NCBI GenBank assembly: GCA_021397835.1
Contig: JAJFZO010000896.1
Location: forward strand, 6,302,501-6,366,500
Source of the DNA: Moringa oleifera
Lineage: Eukaryota; Streptophyta; Magnoliopsida; Brassicales; Moringaceae
Direction: 5' to 3'
Length of the DNA: 64,000 bases
Made by a program: the position numbers and the translations under genes. The notes beneath the pieces were generated by a model. It had not been told where the DNA came from. It made no database searches and saw nothing but the letters and a program-made list of their open reading frames with translations. Of the stretch, positions 11,958-24,180 are shown piece after piece; positions within the stretch are counted from its first letter, which is position 1, and every line of letters begins with the position of its first letter.

Positions 11958-12388
11958 TAATTACCTCCTATTGGCATCAAGTTCATGTTTTGCTGGTTCC
12001 TCTTATTCTCAGATATATGCTTATATATATATATATATATCCATCGAAAAAATCACAAAAAAGATGCAGAAACAGAGGAGAAAGAGAGGGACAAAAAGGG
12101 AGAGAGTACCTTTGCTCGGAGAAGCCGGTTATTGTTATGCAAGTTAATTTCCTACAAGACACCTATGAATGGTTTCAATGAGACAGAAAGAAAATATTTG
12201 CAGGTTATAAGTGGACACTAATTTTCCAATTCATACCTGAAGCTACTGAAGTGATTTTCAATGGCAGAATCAATGGAAACTCAATATGCTTGTTTAAACT
12301 ATGCTACCATATTAGAAATTTAAGGGGATTATGAGCATAGAGTTACCCTCTTCTGCATGTACTCGATTTTGGCAAACAGCAGCTCATT
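11958..12388 (-). pseudogene. Captured AGAMOUS/SHATTERPROOF-type MADS-box exons, CACTA copy 1
   Basis: Three consecutive exon pieces on the - strand: 12388-12347 encoding NELLFAKIEYMQKR, followed by a GTAACT donor; 12151-12110, exactly 42 bp, encoding EINLHNNNRLLRAK, with AG acceptor and GT donor; and 12016 to about 11958, starting ISENKRNQQNMNLMP. Sequence, exon lengths and phases match the end of the K domain and start of the C region of AGAMOUS-clade genes, where the corresponding exon is also 42 bp. The acceptor before the last exon is lost (AT instead of AG), but the codon that is a stop in copy 2 still reads CAA. The MADS domain, K1/K2 and the C-terminal tail are absent. Introns are kept, so the capture was at DNA level. 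It is transcribed in the same direction as the Ulp1 fragment. Confidence 0.85.
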
Positions 12389-12477
12389 CTAGTTCAGGAG
12401 GGGGTTGAAGAAACGGAAGAAGAAAAGAAAGGAAGACTTGTAGCAGAGGCAAAAAAATTCAATGCATGGTGCACATA

Positions 12478-12680
12478 TCTTTTGTTCACAGTTATAAACA
12501 TAACTGTGAATAAAAGTTTCACTTAGTTCATAGTTATAAGCATAACTGTGAACAAAAGTTTTCCTTTTATCACAGTTTTAGTAACAACTGTGAATAAAAG
12601 TAATCTTTGTTCACAGTTTTATTACAACTATGAATAAAAATTCTTTTATTCACAGTTATTATTAAAACTGTGAACTATCC
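12478..12680. repeat. Subterminal palindromic repeats, MADS-side end of CACTA copy 1
   Basis: Five units with the arms TTCACAGTT and AACTGTGAA around 4-8 nt spacers (for example ATAAACAT). They mirror the array at the left end of copy 2. Confidence 0.85.
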
Positions 12681-12853
12681 AGTGTGAAGTAATCCCATTT
12701 TTCTTGTAGTGTGGCTTGATCCATTGCAAGTGTCCATGCATGTCCAATTTTAAATGTACATATTATTGACAAATCAAGTAGTAATATTGAATAGACGATC
12801 CAAGCTACAATTTAAAGGGAATTGTTTGTTTTAAGTCTTAAAGAGGATCAACA

Positions 12854-13110
12854 ATGATGCCTATAAATAGAATCTTTTTAAGTGAATATAACATTAATGC
12901 TACAATTAATATTTATGATCTTTCTTGTTTTGATATAGGTGTAGATTTGAGGTCGAATCTTTTTAAGAAGAGAGGAAATGATGAGAATCAAAAAGTATCC
13001 AGATGGTCCATTGCACGTCCAGTTTGGTCAACTACAAAAACAAAAGTCAAGAGGATCCGAAAAGTACTTTATGGATTGATTCAATATATCTGGACTGATT
13101 TTAAGAGTAA
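12854..13110 (+). pseudogene. C-terminal tail of a Ty3/gypsy polyprotein
   Basis: The frame reads SEYNINATINIYDLSCFDIG, then DLRSNLFKKRGNDENQ, and after a frameshift TKTKVKRIRKVLYGLIQYIW. This is the end of plant gypsy integrase regions (pattern EYNVSATFNVxDLSPF, DLRTNPFxxxGND, then a TRxxAKRxKExLxxLIQ block). Only the last about 90 codons remain, 140 bp to the right of the CACTA insertion. Upstream pol sequence is not seen. Confidence 0.7.
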
Positions 13111-13120
13111 TGCATTTTGA

Positions 13121-14730
13121 GTGGACCCAAAAGAAGAACACGGATTAATCAATGTATTAAATCAATGTGCATGAAGATATTATCGCATAATGCTTATTTT
13201 TCAAGAGTGATTAAACATAGTTGTTATTATTTACTTTCATGCATAGGATATTCCTTTCTGATTTTAAGATTTTTATCCTTTCCAAGTTTAGGATATTTGC
13301 TTCCAGTTTTGTGTTTTCTCTTAACCTTATTTGAAGAAGTTGCAAGCTCCATTAGAAAATAATTTGGTGAATAAAAATTATTGTGAGGATTGATTCCTCA
13401 TCGATTCTTCAAAGAACTATTCTAAATTGCTGTGGATTCTTCCTTGTGGCATTCAAACTTCAAACCTAGAGTTCTTGATTTAAGTAATATCATATTGAGG
13501 TTTTCTATTCCATAGAATCTAACTTTTTAACTCTCTGAAATGAGTATCCAAATTGCTTGTTGGGTTTTAAGGTAACTCCTTTGGGATCCACACAAGTTTT
13601 GTAATATCATTACCCTCTTTACACTCACATGCCATAATTATAGGTACACATGTAGTCATATATACATTAATATATGTTTAAATGTGTAAACTATGCACTT
13701 GATGCTCATTGAGAATAACCACCTATAGTTCACATGAATTCTAAAAGATTATTGTCAATACTTAAAAGGTATGCTATGTGTGTTATGAATTGCATAAGTT
13801 ATAAAGAGTAAACTGAAATTTTATAAAGACTAAAAAACAATAAGATAAAGTGAGGTGCTAAGTGAAAGTATGAGACCGAGCACTTAGCAATTTTACCAAA
13901 ATGCTATATGTACCAAGAGACAATAACTATCTCACCTTGTTCTTCTTTAAAAACCATATCTTTGCAAATTGAATGAAATTTCTCTAGCTAAGCTTCTTTT
14001 ACATCAAATTTAAAGGAAAGAGAGACAAATAAATAAGAGAACTAACGACGAAAGAGCTAGACAAGTAAGTTAAAGATTGAGTCAGAGTGATTCAGATTAA
14101 CATGGAGGTAAGTAAAATAAGTTTAGCGTTCTATGACTATTCTTTATTCTCATCCTCTTGTATGATTAATTGATTTATATCATGAGTGAAGACATGATTT
14201 TTGAGCTACATATGAAGATTAAGATTAGAGATTTAATGAAGAACAAAAGAGCTATGTTTTTAGGGTAGCAATTTGAGACACAAATTTCATGGGTTTGGAG
14301 TTTGAAATTGGTAAAACATAAATCATGAAACTTATAACCAAGATATTAAACTACATAAATCACGAAACTTATAACTAAGATATTAAACCAAGTGACTATA
14401 ATATCTTGGCTAAATAAAAAGATATGAAAGAGTTATGAGTTGATTACTAAGACTAAAAACAGGAGATATGCTGCCAAAAAAAAAAAAGAAAAAGAAATTA
14501 AGTAAGGTGTTAATTTATGTAGGTTTAAAGAGCAAATTTAATTTATATATGAATGATTAATTTTAGTATAATGAATATGAAGTGATAAATTAGTTGTGCA
14601 TGAAAAATAAGTAAAATTAAGTAAAAGAATGAGAACTAAGTAAAGTAAAGTAAAATGAAGTTAAGAAATAATAATTCAACTTAGGTTCATTTATCGATCA
14701 TGTATGATTATACTTGCAAATGTCATAATA
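13121..14730. other. Probable LTR retrotransposon debris: 3' untranslated/LTR sequence
   Basis: No gene. 13200-13620 follows the gypsy tail and has the look of an LTR or 3' untranslated region. From 13640 to 14100 the stretch GAGACCGAGCACTTAGCAAT and its surroundings resemble, from memory, plant gypsy LTR-type repeats. It is probably continued at 23367-24180 beyond the inserted CACTA element. Several AT-rich simple stretches lie in 14400-14700. Confidence 0.35.
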
Positions 14731-14759
14731 CATTATAAGAAAATATGAAAATAATAATA

Positions 14760-15010
14760 AAACTTAATGATAGATAAAATCAGTCACTAAATAATGATAG
14801 ATTACAAATAAAATTGCTACAAAATTAAAATTTTAACTTACTAATCAGTTAGTAACAGATTAGCAATAGAATTTAGCGATTAATAAAATATTCATCGTTA
14901 AAATTAATTTTAATTAATTTATATTAAAAACTAAAGCATATTAGCAATCGATGATGTTGGTCACTAAATCTAGCTATAGATATATCACACTTGGCTATCG
15001 ATAGGTCAAT
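14760..15010. repeat. 5' subterminal repeats of the second CACTA family
   Basis: Motifs such as CAGTCACTAAAT, TTAGCGATTAATAAA, ATCGTTAAAATT and GGTCACTAAATC recur in both orientations. They match the motifs at the 3' end of the same element. Confidence 0.7.
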
Positions 15011-15239
15011 AGCAAGCATGACTATTGGGAGGTAGTCACTAGATTTCTACGGTGCTTGTTGCATGCTACAGCAAGTATCGGCAACCAATGACTACTTAGA
15101 AGCAGTTGCTGGCCATGCCATAGCATGTTACATTTTACAACAAGTGATGCGAGATAGAATATATAGTCTAGCGACCTCAGCTTATGGCAGTCGCTTGCAA
15201 TTAGAAAACTAAGGTTTTGCCTTAGTATTCTTTTCTCTC

Positions 15240-15442
15240 GCACACATTGCTTCCCCCTTCTTTTCTCTCCATCTCTTCTCTATAAGTCTCCCTTTTCATC
15301 TATTTGCAACTCCTCTTTTTCTCTACAACTCCTCTCTCTGTCTTTAGTAATCTTCCTCATCCAACTAGTCTCCATGTGACCCAAGAATTTAAAGATTTGG
15401 TGAATGACAACATATTTGACAAATCCACTCAAACTCTTGCAG
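15240..15442 (+). promoter_or_regulatory. Probable leader exon of the TNP2-like transposase gene
   Basis: A long CT-rich stretch (15240-15340), typical of plant transcription starts and 5' leaders, is followed by an exon-like segment ending CTTGCAG|GTAAGTAT, a strong splice donor at 15443. The next recognisable exon begins at 17423, so the first intron would be about 2 kb. Confidence 0.45.
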
Positions 15443-15479
15443 GTAAGTATAAAAAATTTGGTTATAGTAGATTTAATAA

Positions 15480-16660
15480 GTTCTTGTTAGATTAGATAAA
15501 ATAATTTAGATTAGATTATATAGAAAAAGTTTGGTTACATTAGGTTTAAATTTTTTTTGTTAAATTAGATAGAATAATTTAGATTAGATTATATTGAAAA
15601 GTTTTGGTTAGATTAGTTAAAAAAAAATTAAGTTATTTGGTAGTTAATTTTATTTTTTAATGAATTTATTTGTATTAGTTAGATATAATAATTGAATTAG
15701 ATTGTAATTAATTTGTGATAAATAATTTAGTTAGATTTTTTTAAAAAAAATAAATTAGCTAGATATCACTTAAAATTTTTAGTTGTTAGTTTTATTTGTT
15801 AATAAATTTAGTTTTTGCAATGTTAGTTAGATATAATTATTTAATTACATTATAATTAATTGATATGTGATAAATGGTTTAATCATATTTTTTCAAAAAA
15901 TTAAATTAGTTAGATTTTAATTAAAATTTTAAGTTTTTAATTTCATTTGTTAATAAATTTAGTTTTTGTTAAATTAATTATGTAATAGTTTAATTAGATT
16001 ATAAATGGAAATAAATAATTTGAATAGATTTCATGAAAATAACATTAATTAAAATGTTAATTAAATTTTTCAGTTATTAATTTGAAATAAATCATTTAAG
16101 TAGATTTAAAAAAAATTAAATTAATTAGATCTTGATCAATTACATTTTATAATTGTTTATTTTATTTGTTAATAAATTTATGTTTTGTTAGATTAGTTAG
16201 ATATAATTATTTAATTAGATTGTAATTAATTTGTGGTAAATAATAAAATGGGCTTTTTTCGAATTATTTAATTAGTTAAATGCTAATTAAATTTTTAGTT
16301 CTTAGTTTTATTTGTTAAAAATTGGGTTTTATTAAATTATTTATGTAATAGCTTAATGAGATTGTAATTGGTGATAAATAATTTGAATAGGTTTTTATGA
16401 AAATTACTTTAATTAAGATGTTAATTAAATTTAATAGGTATTAATTTGAAATAAATTATTTAATTAGATTTTGTAATTGTTAATTTTGTTTGTTAATGAG
16501 TTTAATTTGCTATAGAGTTGTTAGATTATTGTTTAATTAGATTGTAATTAATTTGAGAAAAAATATTTTTTAATTTTTTTATGAGTATTAGATTAGTTAT
16601 CTATTAATTAAAATTTTAAGTTATTAATTTTATATGTTAATAAACCTAGTTTATATATGT
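15480..16660. repeat. Degenerate ~150-bp tandem repeats in the first intron of the CACTA transposase gene
   Basis: The phrase TTTTATTTGTTAATAAATTT, followed by a GTTAGATATAATTATTTAA-like phrase, recurs near 15640, 15790, 15942, 16163, 16305, 16486 and 16630, at spacings of roughly 140-220 bp. The copies are diverged and very AT-rich. The rest of the intron to 17420 holds no recognisable feature. Confidence 0.6.
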
Positions 16661-17422
16661 TTGATTTGATAGATAATATATCAAATTTAATTAACACATA
16701 TCCTTTAAATACTTTGTTTGAGAATTATTAATAAATATTTACTGTCGCTTACGTATTTACATGTGCACCGAAGTAAATTGCTGAGTAATTCTTAAATTGT
16801 CCAAATTGGATAGTTTAGAAATGTGTCATTTATGTGTGGCACATGTCATGTGTAGATTATTATTTATTGCGTTTGGTATAAATTTTGTGCAGTATCTTCA
16901 TTGTTCTTTAGGTACATATTAATGGATATAAGTATATGTTTCGATTGAAAATACTAATTCATATTTATACATGAGTTGTGCTTAGATATGTGGATAAGCT
17001 ATCGAAATTTTTACAAAATAAAGTGAACAATGACTTATGGTATTGTACTTCACATAAGTGAATGGTATAGGACCACTTATCTTTGTAGTTTGGGCAATAT
17101 GCTTAAAAACGTTAAACAAATGATATTGTAACTCATGTAGTTTTGATGTATCATCAAAATTTGTTTAATGATGATGATTGTTTTTTAATATTTAACTTAT
17201 GCCTATAAAATTATTCATGCCTTTGGATGTTTGCTTGATAATGAGTTGTCAAGTTGTTGAAAACTTTAGGAGGCAAGTTGTTAGGAACTAGTTTAGAACT
17301 AATTAAGAAATAGAAATATGACTAGATTAAATTGTCAACGGATGTACTCCAGGCTTGCAGATGGATTACTAAATTAAATTTTTTTGAATGAAATACAACA
17401 CTTTATTCTATTTGTTTATCAG

Positions 17423-20400
17423 GCGTTCATGGATAGAGATAAGATAAGGTGTTACATGTACATGTACCAAAAAAAGTGTCAAAACTATCGATATGAGACT
17501 GTTGATATAGTTAGATATCATTTGGCTAAATATGGTTTTGTACCAAAATATTATATTTGGAATTATCATGGCGAAAACAATGAATATTCTAATTATGGAG
17601 TAACTGAACATTATGCCAGAGAAATATCTGCTACTATGCATGAATATGCCAATATATACCAAACAATGGTAATGGATTTGACTAATATAGAATTTAATTC
17701 TGAACACACAGAAGAATCCCTTAATTCAAATGTCCAATGTTTTTATGATATGTTGACTGCTGCTAATCAAGAGTTATGGGATGGATGTTAAAATCATTCA
17801 AAACTATCTGTAGTTGCAAGAATGTTGAACATAAAATCAAAACATTATATTTTTGAAAAGTACTATGATGATATTTGTCATTTGATGAAAGAGATGATAC
17901 CAATCGATAATTTAATCGCTAAAAATTTTTACAGTACAAAGGAAAATGTCTACAATCAATAGGGTTATCGGTTAAAAAGATTCACTTTTGTAACAACGAA
18001 TACATGATATACTAAGGTGAAGATAGTGAACTAAGTTATTATAAGTTTTGGGATCATCCATGGTCTAAAAGATGAAGATTAGGATTTAACAAACAAAAAA
18101 CACTTGTTCCATACAAGAAGATGTATCATTTTTCTTTCAGTCCATGCTTACAAAGACTATATGCATCAAAAGCTTGACGAAGAACATGAGATGGCATGTA
18201 GAACACGAGATTAAAGATGGTGTCATGCATCATTGTTTTTACTCTTTTGCTTGGATGGATTTTAATCAATCTTATCCATTTTTTGCTGCTGAACATAGAA
18301 ATATCAAAATAGGTTTGAGTATTGATGGATTTCAACCATTCAGTCAATCAGGACAATAATATTCTTCATGGCCAGTAATAGTCACACCTTATAACTTGCC
18401 CCCTTGGATGTGCATGAAGGATGAGTGCATATTTCTAAATGTAATTATTTTTAGACTGACGAATTCGAAAGATAGATTACTATCTACCTATAGCCTTTGA
18501 TAGTAGAGTTATAAATATTGTAGAAAATTAGGATGTCCATATATGATATCTCTTACAAACTAAATTTCGTCTTAAAAGTTGTTCTAAATGTGGAATTAGT
18601 GACTTCCTTACCAATTCGATATTGTTTGACTTGAGGACATCAATATGATTGGCTTATCCGTATTGTAGAGAAGATTCAAATGCATTTACTCTTCTTAACG
18701 GACATGAACAGTCTTTGTTTGATAATCATCATAAGTTCTTATTGAAAGATCATCCATTTCGGTGAAATAAAGCTGCATTCATTAGGAATAAACTAGTGAG
18801 AAGAATAAGTCCTCTTATTTAATTTAGGTTTGAATTGTTGCATGAAATTGATCAATTATGACTAAAAAAGATTATATAAGTTAGATATGATTAGATAAAT
18901 GGTCCTACTTACACGACATGCAATTGAAGGAAATGAGACATATTTTAGGATCTACCTTATTGGCGCACTAACTTAATACGACATAACCTCGATGTCATGC
19001 ACATAGAGAAAAATATTTTCAATTATGTGTATAACACATTCATAAATGTGGTAGGAAATACATAGGATAATGCAAAATCGAGGGCAAACTTGAAGACGTT
19101 TTGTCTAAAGCTGGTTATACCCTTGATAAAGCAAGTAGAGAAACATTATGTGAGTGGGTGAAGAATCAAAGATTCCCTGTGGATATGCATTATACATGGC
19201 AAGGTGTGTGGATATGAGGAAACATAAGCTCTTTGTGATGAAAAGTAATGGCTATCATGTTTTTATGTAGCGATTACTACCTATCACATTCTGTAAGCTA
19301 TTGCCTACTAATGGATGGTAGGTGTTAATAGAGTTAAGCCTTTTTTTCAAAGATCTTACATCAACTAATATTCAAGTTAAAGATATGAGATGACTTAAGA
19401 ATGAGATCCTTATAATCCTATGTAAACTCGAACTTATATTTTTCTCAAACTTCTTTAACTTGATGGGAGATCTTCTGATGCACTTGCCTATGAAGTAAAG
19501 ATAATTGGTCCAGTGTAGTATTGATTGATGTATCCATTTGAAAGGTATCAGTCATAGTTTCATGTAATTAATTTTTCATTTCAATCACTTGATTACTTGA
19601 TTATTCATTTCAATTAGTTAATAGTTTGACCATCCTAAATTGTCATTTTAGGTACTTACAAAAGTTGAAAAACAATATTAAAAATAAAGCAAAAGTGGAA
19701 GGATCAATATGCAATGTACATTTGGTTGAAAAAGTATCATTGTTTTACTCACACTACTTTGAGCCATATATCAACCCACAACATTGAGTGCCATGGAATG
19801 ATACTAGTGATCATGAGTCATAAGGACATGAAGGAAATATGTTAATCTTTAAACATCTTGGTCAGACATTTAGAAAAAAAATCTAGATATTTGACAGAGA
19901 AAGAATATCAGGCCACTCATGCATACTTTTTATTGAACTACCATGAAGTTGAACCGTTCATAAAGTACGAATTTTATAACTCAATTATAGCAATTGGCTT
20001 AGTCATTTGCGCATAAAAATCTTCCTTGCAAATGATCGTCCTTTTTAAATTAATGTTCTATGGGATTTATATTTCCCATTTGCATGAATAGCGTTCATGC
20101 ATAACTAATCATGAGGTTGACACTCATCTAGATGTTCAATTTTCAAATTAGTTTAATCTATACCCACGTAGTTGTAATCTACACCTTTGAATTATTAATT
20201 ATTTTTGGTAAATATAGTGAAATGATGAATTTTTAACATTTACCTGTGCATGACCCATTAAACTTTGTTGCTAACTACTTTATCTAGGATGTTGCAAATT
20301 ATCCGTCATGATTTGTGAAGTTATACCTATGATACTATGTTAATGGGTATAAATTTTACACTGAAAGAGATGATTTATATAGGTCTATAATAAATAGTGG

Positions 20401-21003
20401 AGTCTACATTAAAAGGTCCAACTATAATATAGATAAAAGCGATTATTTTAGCATATTAGTAAAGGTGTTACAATTAAAATACCCTACATTATCAACCAAA
20501 TATAGGCATCAGAGTACATAAATCATATAATCTAGTGGATGCCAATCACACAAGGAGATTGAATAAGTGTAAGTCATTTGTCTTAGCTTTATAAACAGCT
20601 TAAGTCTATTGTGTTCCTTATCCAAGTGTAAGGCGTGATAAGCATGATTGGTGGTTGTTAGTAAAACAAAGGCTAGGTCTATCATCAAACTTCCAAACTC
20701 TAATTTCACTGGTGGATAAACCTAAGATGTTATTTCTTAAGATGATGAAAGAGATGTCCATCAAATTGAGAATGATGCAAACTATCATCCTATATCTTTA
20801 AATGATCTAAGTAGAACATTATTAGATATTGATGAAGAGGAAGAAGACATGCTAAATTAGATAAATTTTGAAAGTTTTTCTACTAAGGAAGAGGATGATG
20901 AAGTGAAAGAAAAAGGGGAAGAGGAAAAGGAAGAGGAAAAGGAAGACTCTGAAGATGATTGTTTGAATTATTTAATCCATTATTTTAACTCATCTGTCTT
21001 ATG
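17423..21003 (+). pseudogene. TNP2-like CACTA transposase, decayed
   Basis: The exon starts after a TTTATCAG acceptor with MDRDKIRCYMYM, then the transposase-associated domain (VRYHLAKYGFVPKYYIWNYH, ending in HGE). After an in-frame TAA at 17789 come the TNP2 blocks: ARMLNIKSKHYIFEKYYDD, NIKIGLSIDGFQPFSQSGQ (18300), TPYNLPPWMCMKDE (18390), LLNGHEQSLFDNHHKFLLKD (18690), and traces of the segment around the histidine-rich core (about 18960-19060). Further on are the region found in TNP2-type transposases with the motif pattern YEVKIIGPVQY (19490), NKAKVEGS (19690) and, at the end, an acidic tail rich in Glu (20860-20960). Many stops and frameshifts disrupt it. The family's protein acts in the nucleus and cuts the CACTA ends. 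Confidence 0.85.
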
Positions 21004-21129
21004 AAATATATGTTGGTTAATTCAAAACTTCAATTGTTTGTATTTTCATCATGTATTTTGGGGGTTTTAGTTCAATATTCAGGAAAGACCATTGAATTTT
21101 TTTATGAAAATCAGTTAGCTATCAAATTA

Positions 21130-22623
21130 ACTTTTATTAACATACTTAAGTGAAAGGTTGAGGGAGATGTAGTAACTCCAGAGGGAGAGTTGAGTACTCT
21201 AGAGGTAAAGATCCATTTTTTCAAGATGAGGACGAGGACACAGCTGCACCATTTCTACATAGAGCATTTATAGCCACAGATGGGTTTGCCAACTTTGCTT
21301 CAGGTTCTTCTGGATTTACCGCTACTAGGATGTGTAGCTTAGCAAGTTTGCAGAGTATAGGTAAACAATAGATTTTTATCTAGAATGACACATAAGTATT
21401 TATAATTAATGTTTTCAATACTTTGTATCATTATCTTTATAAATTTTTTCAATACTATTTACTAGTTATTTTATTGTCTTAGTTGATAGGATCGAACCTT
21501 CATATAAATGTTCTGCGAAGATTTATAAGATCTTTCAAAAGAGAGTTGATCCATTTAGGTACGTGCGGAGGATGGTTTCTCGAGAAACTGAAGATTTTTA
21601 TTTTGAAGAATTCAAGGTCCTTATAATTATTTATAATTTTTTTATGTTTTAATATATTAATCTTTTTTCTTTTGCAAAAAATTTTACATGGGACGAGGAA
21701 ATAAATGGCATGGTAAAGGCTGCATGGGAAGATTGAGCTGCGATTCGATATATTGCCTTGATGTATGCATGTCACTACAAGGTAAGAAATAAACTTTAAT
21801 TCGTCCTTGATATTGTATGGAAGCAGTGGCAGATAAATGGAATCGGTCAGAGTATACACAAAAGTGTGAGACCATGTCTTGCAATTGATAGAGTGAGATG
21901 GATGGACCTTGGTTAGGTCCCTTTCAACATAATATCGATTCATATTCACTACAGAACCATTGTTGATGCTTGGTATGTATGATGTGTAATTTACTTACAT
22001 AAATATAAATGAAAATGATATGGTTATTTATTAAATATATTTTTTTAGGACGTAAAAGATGGGTCCTGAGCTTACTACAATAAGACTTTTTAAACGAACT
22101 CACACTAAGAAATCTAACCCAGATAAATTCATAAATAAGCATGCTAAATAAAACATATAGTTTTTTATTTTTAACATTTAATAAATAACTAAAATTATGA
22201 CTTCTTTACTTTACTATTTGGTTTAACTAACAAGTAAATTAACAAACTGCGTTATTATAGGAATGCTTCGAGGAGTTGGTTACATCGACTTCTCAATTAG
22301 AGAAGGGATCTTCTCACATGCTTAAGACACACTACATTAAGCTCTACTATGAGGCTATAAGTAGATAGAAGAAGCATCGAGTGTATAAGATTAGGAGTCA
22401 AGCTCAATCATGGTATTCAAGCAACAACTTTAATAGTGGACACTCTATTGATGATGTATCTATACACGATATGCACTCACGAATAAAGACTATGGAAGAG
22501 TGCATGAAGTTGAAACATGAGGCTGTGGAGGATCGATTGGACAAGGAGTATAGAGTAAGAAAGCATGATATATACCCTGCACGAGCGAGATACAAGAGTG
22601 CTTATAGAGAAAGCTTGATATGA
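21130..22623 (+). pseudogene. CACTA accessory ORF (plant Ptta/En/Spm-type), decayed multi-exon relic
   Basis: Exon-like segments with GT/AG borders: about 21130-21360 (arginine- and acid-rich start), 21483-21616 (FQKRVDPFRYVRRMVSRET), about 21686-21780 (TWDEEINGMVKAAWED), about 21820-21900, about 22050-22150 (RLFKRTHTKKSNPDKFINK) and 22261-22623 (ECFEELVTSTSQLEKGSSHM, then KKHRVYKIRSQAQSW and a coiled-coil tail). The GTELF..THT..K and VYGLGSQA-like patterns are typical of the second protein of plant CACTA elements, probably the subterminal-repeat binding partner. Stops lie at 21738 and 22366. Confidence 0.65.
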
Positions 22624-22869
22624 ATGAGTGCATCCACAAGATAGAGGCTCTCATTTTGAGAAGTGCACCTCTAGCACCACTTGATTCTAGTCGCACATTT
22701 TTTTTATGAACAGAATATTAACTTATTTTTTATATGTAACTTTTTTATAAAAAACATTTGATTTCATTTATTTAATTTTTATTATATAGAATAAAAAACA
22801 TAATGTATTTAATTTTTTATTTCATGTAATTTATTTTTCATAAATTTTATGTTAATTTAAATTAATTAA

Positions 22870-23366
22870 AATTAATATCAAACTTAGTGACCAATTCAAA
22901 TCAATTGCTAAACTAACTTTCCAATGATCGATTCTAATGAGTAATTAAACTAATTTTTTTGGCGATCGATTCAAATCAATCGCTAAAACTAAATTCTTAG
23001 TACCAATTTGAATATGTTGCTAACTAACTTTTAATGGCTGATTTGAATCAGTTACTAACATTTTTAGCAATCAATTGAATCATTTGCTGATCAGTCGCTA
23101 AATTTAGTGATAGATTCAGTTGTTAAAATCAATCGCTAAAACTATTCCTATCTTATGACTTCTTCAGTGATGGACAACATTAATCGCTAATTTAGTGACG
23201 AACTTAAATCCATCGCTAAATTAGTGATAGATTTATTGGCCTTTTCTTTCTTTGGTGATAACTATTTTTACTATACAAAAAATCAATTGCTTAATTTTTC
23301 AACGACATATTTTTTTTACTTTAGTGACAGATTTTTTTGGTGCTCAAATTAAGTCCTTTTATAGTG
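22870..23366. repeat. 3' subterminal repeats of the second CACTA family
   Basis: CGATTGATTCAAATCAATCG-like palindromic units, ATCGCTAAA, and TTAGTGATAGATT recur about ten times up to the end CCTTTTATAGTG. The region 22624-22870 is AT-rich without a gene. Confidence 0.75.
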
Positions 23367-24180
23367 ATCATATATCCCACATACTTTTATAAGATGAAAA
23401 ATGGTAAGGAGGAAGAAGTTTACATTAAGGCTAAAACTTTTAAAGCTACAAGAGGTAAGTATAAGCAAATTATGTGGTTAAATATATGAAAGGAGGTTAT
23501 ATGTTTAAGTTATGAAATAGATTAGTTCCTTGAATTATTGTGCAATTAAAACTATGTTGAATTTGTTAGATGAGCACTTGTATAACTAAATAGAAAGGTG
23601 GTAAATAAGTTGTGCCTTACATGATAAAATATGCAATTTCATACATGACATGGGATACTCCATTGATCAAGGGTTGATAACACAAAAATAACTTTCTTTG
23701 GCCATGAGCCTATGATACAAAAAATACGTATATATGATTATGATCTTATGAATTAATATATTCACATGGAATTTCCAAAGCATTTACTTATTTTATTGGC
23801 CACAACATAAAAGGAAAATGAACTTACATATCACTTGCATATGTTTGTTTACACTTTATCTTGATAGGTAAGGATAACATGTTTAGTAGTAACTTATGGT
23901 TTGGATAATATGTTTGGTATGATAAATTATTTTTATATGTTTATAGCTACTGAGCTATGACTCACTAAATCACAAATTAATTTTTAGATTAGTGCAGTTG
24001 GAAAGTTAAGTCCTCAACAAACCCTGAAAACCATATGAAGCACTAGTCAATGACTTATCCTCTTCTACGTTCTCTCCCCTTGAGCACTTTGAGACTTAGT
24101 AATATTGAAGAGTTTTGTATTTATGTATATATAGGAAGAGGGTTAAGATGTAGGATTTTAAAAAAAAATTCTCTAATTTT
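23367..24180. other. Probable second half of an LTR split by the CACTA insertion
   Basis: No gene. The text around GCTACTGAGCTATGACTCACT and the following CAGTTGGAAAGTTAAGTCCT resembles the end of plant gypsy LTRs. Together with 13640-14730 it would form one LTR interrupted at 14730/23367. This is a judgement from pattern memory. Confidence 0.3.

Larger units (their letters stand above)
8927..12711 (-). mobile_element. Non-autonomous CACTA (En/Spm-like) element, copy 1, 3785 bp
   Basis: It begins CACTACAACAAAATAGCC and ends TTTTCTTGTAGTG, the inverted-end pattern of CACTA elements, and is flanked on both sides by TGG (8924-8926 and 12712-12714), a 3-bp target duplication. Inside, in the - orientation, are a palindromic repeat array, AGAMOUS-type exon fragments, an unidentified segment, an internal repeat cluster, a tandem array and a Ulp1-type gene fragment. 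No transposase is present. It is nearly identical to the inverted copy at 54782-58870; the 304-bp length difference is mostly in the number of repeats at the end next to the Ulp1 fragment. The strand given is that of the captured genes. Confidence 0.93.
14731..23366 (+). mobile_element. Autonomous-type CACTA element (second family), decayed, 8.6 kb
   Basis: The left end reads CATTATAAGAAAA (third base changed from the canonical CACTA) and the right end CCTTTTATAGTG. Flanking trinucleotides are ATA and ATC, an imperfect 3-bp target duplication. Both ends carry sets of short repeats of the type ATCGCTAAA and AGTGATNGATT, unlike the palindromes of the other family. Inside are a leader with a long repeat-filled intron, a TNP2-like transposase relic and a second accessory ORF relic, all on the + strand. 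Stops and frameshifts in both genes show it is dead. Confidence 0.85.
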
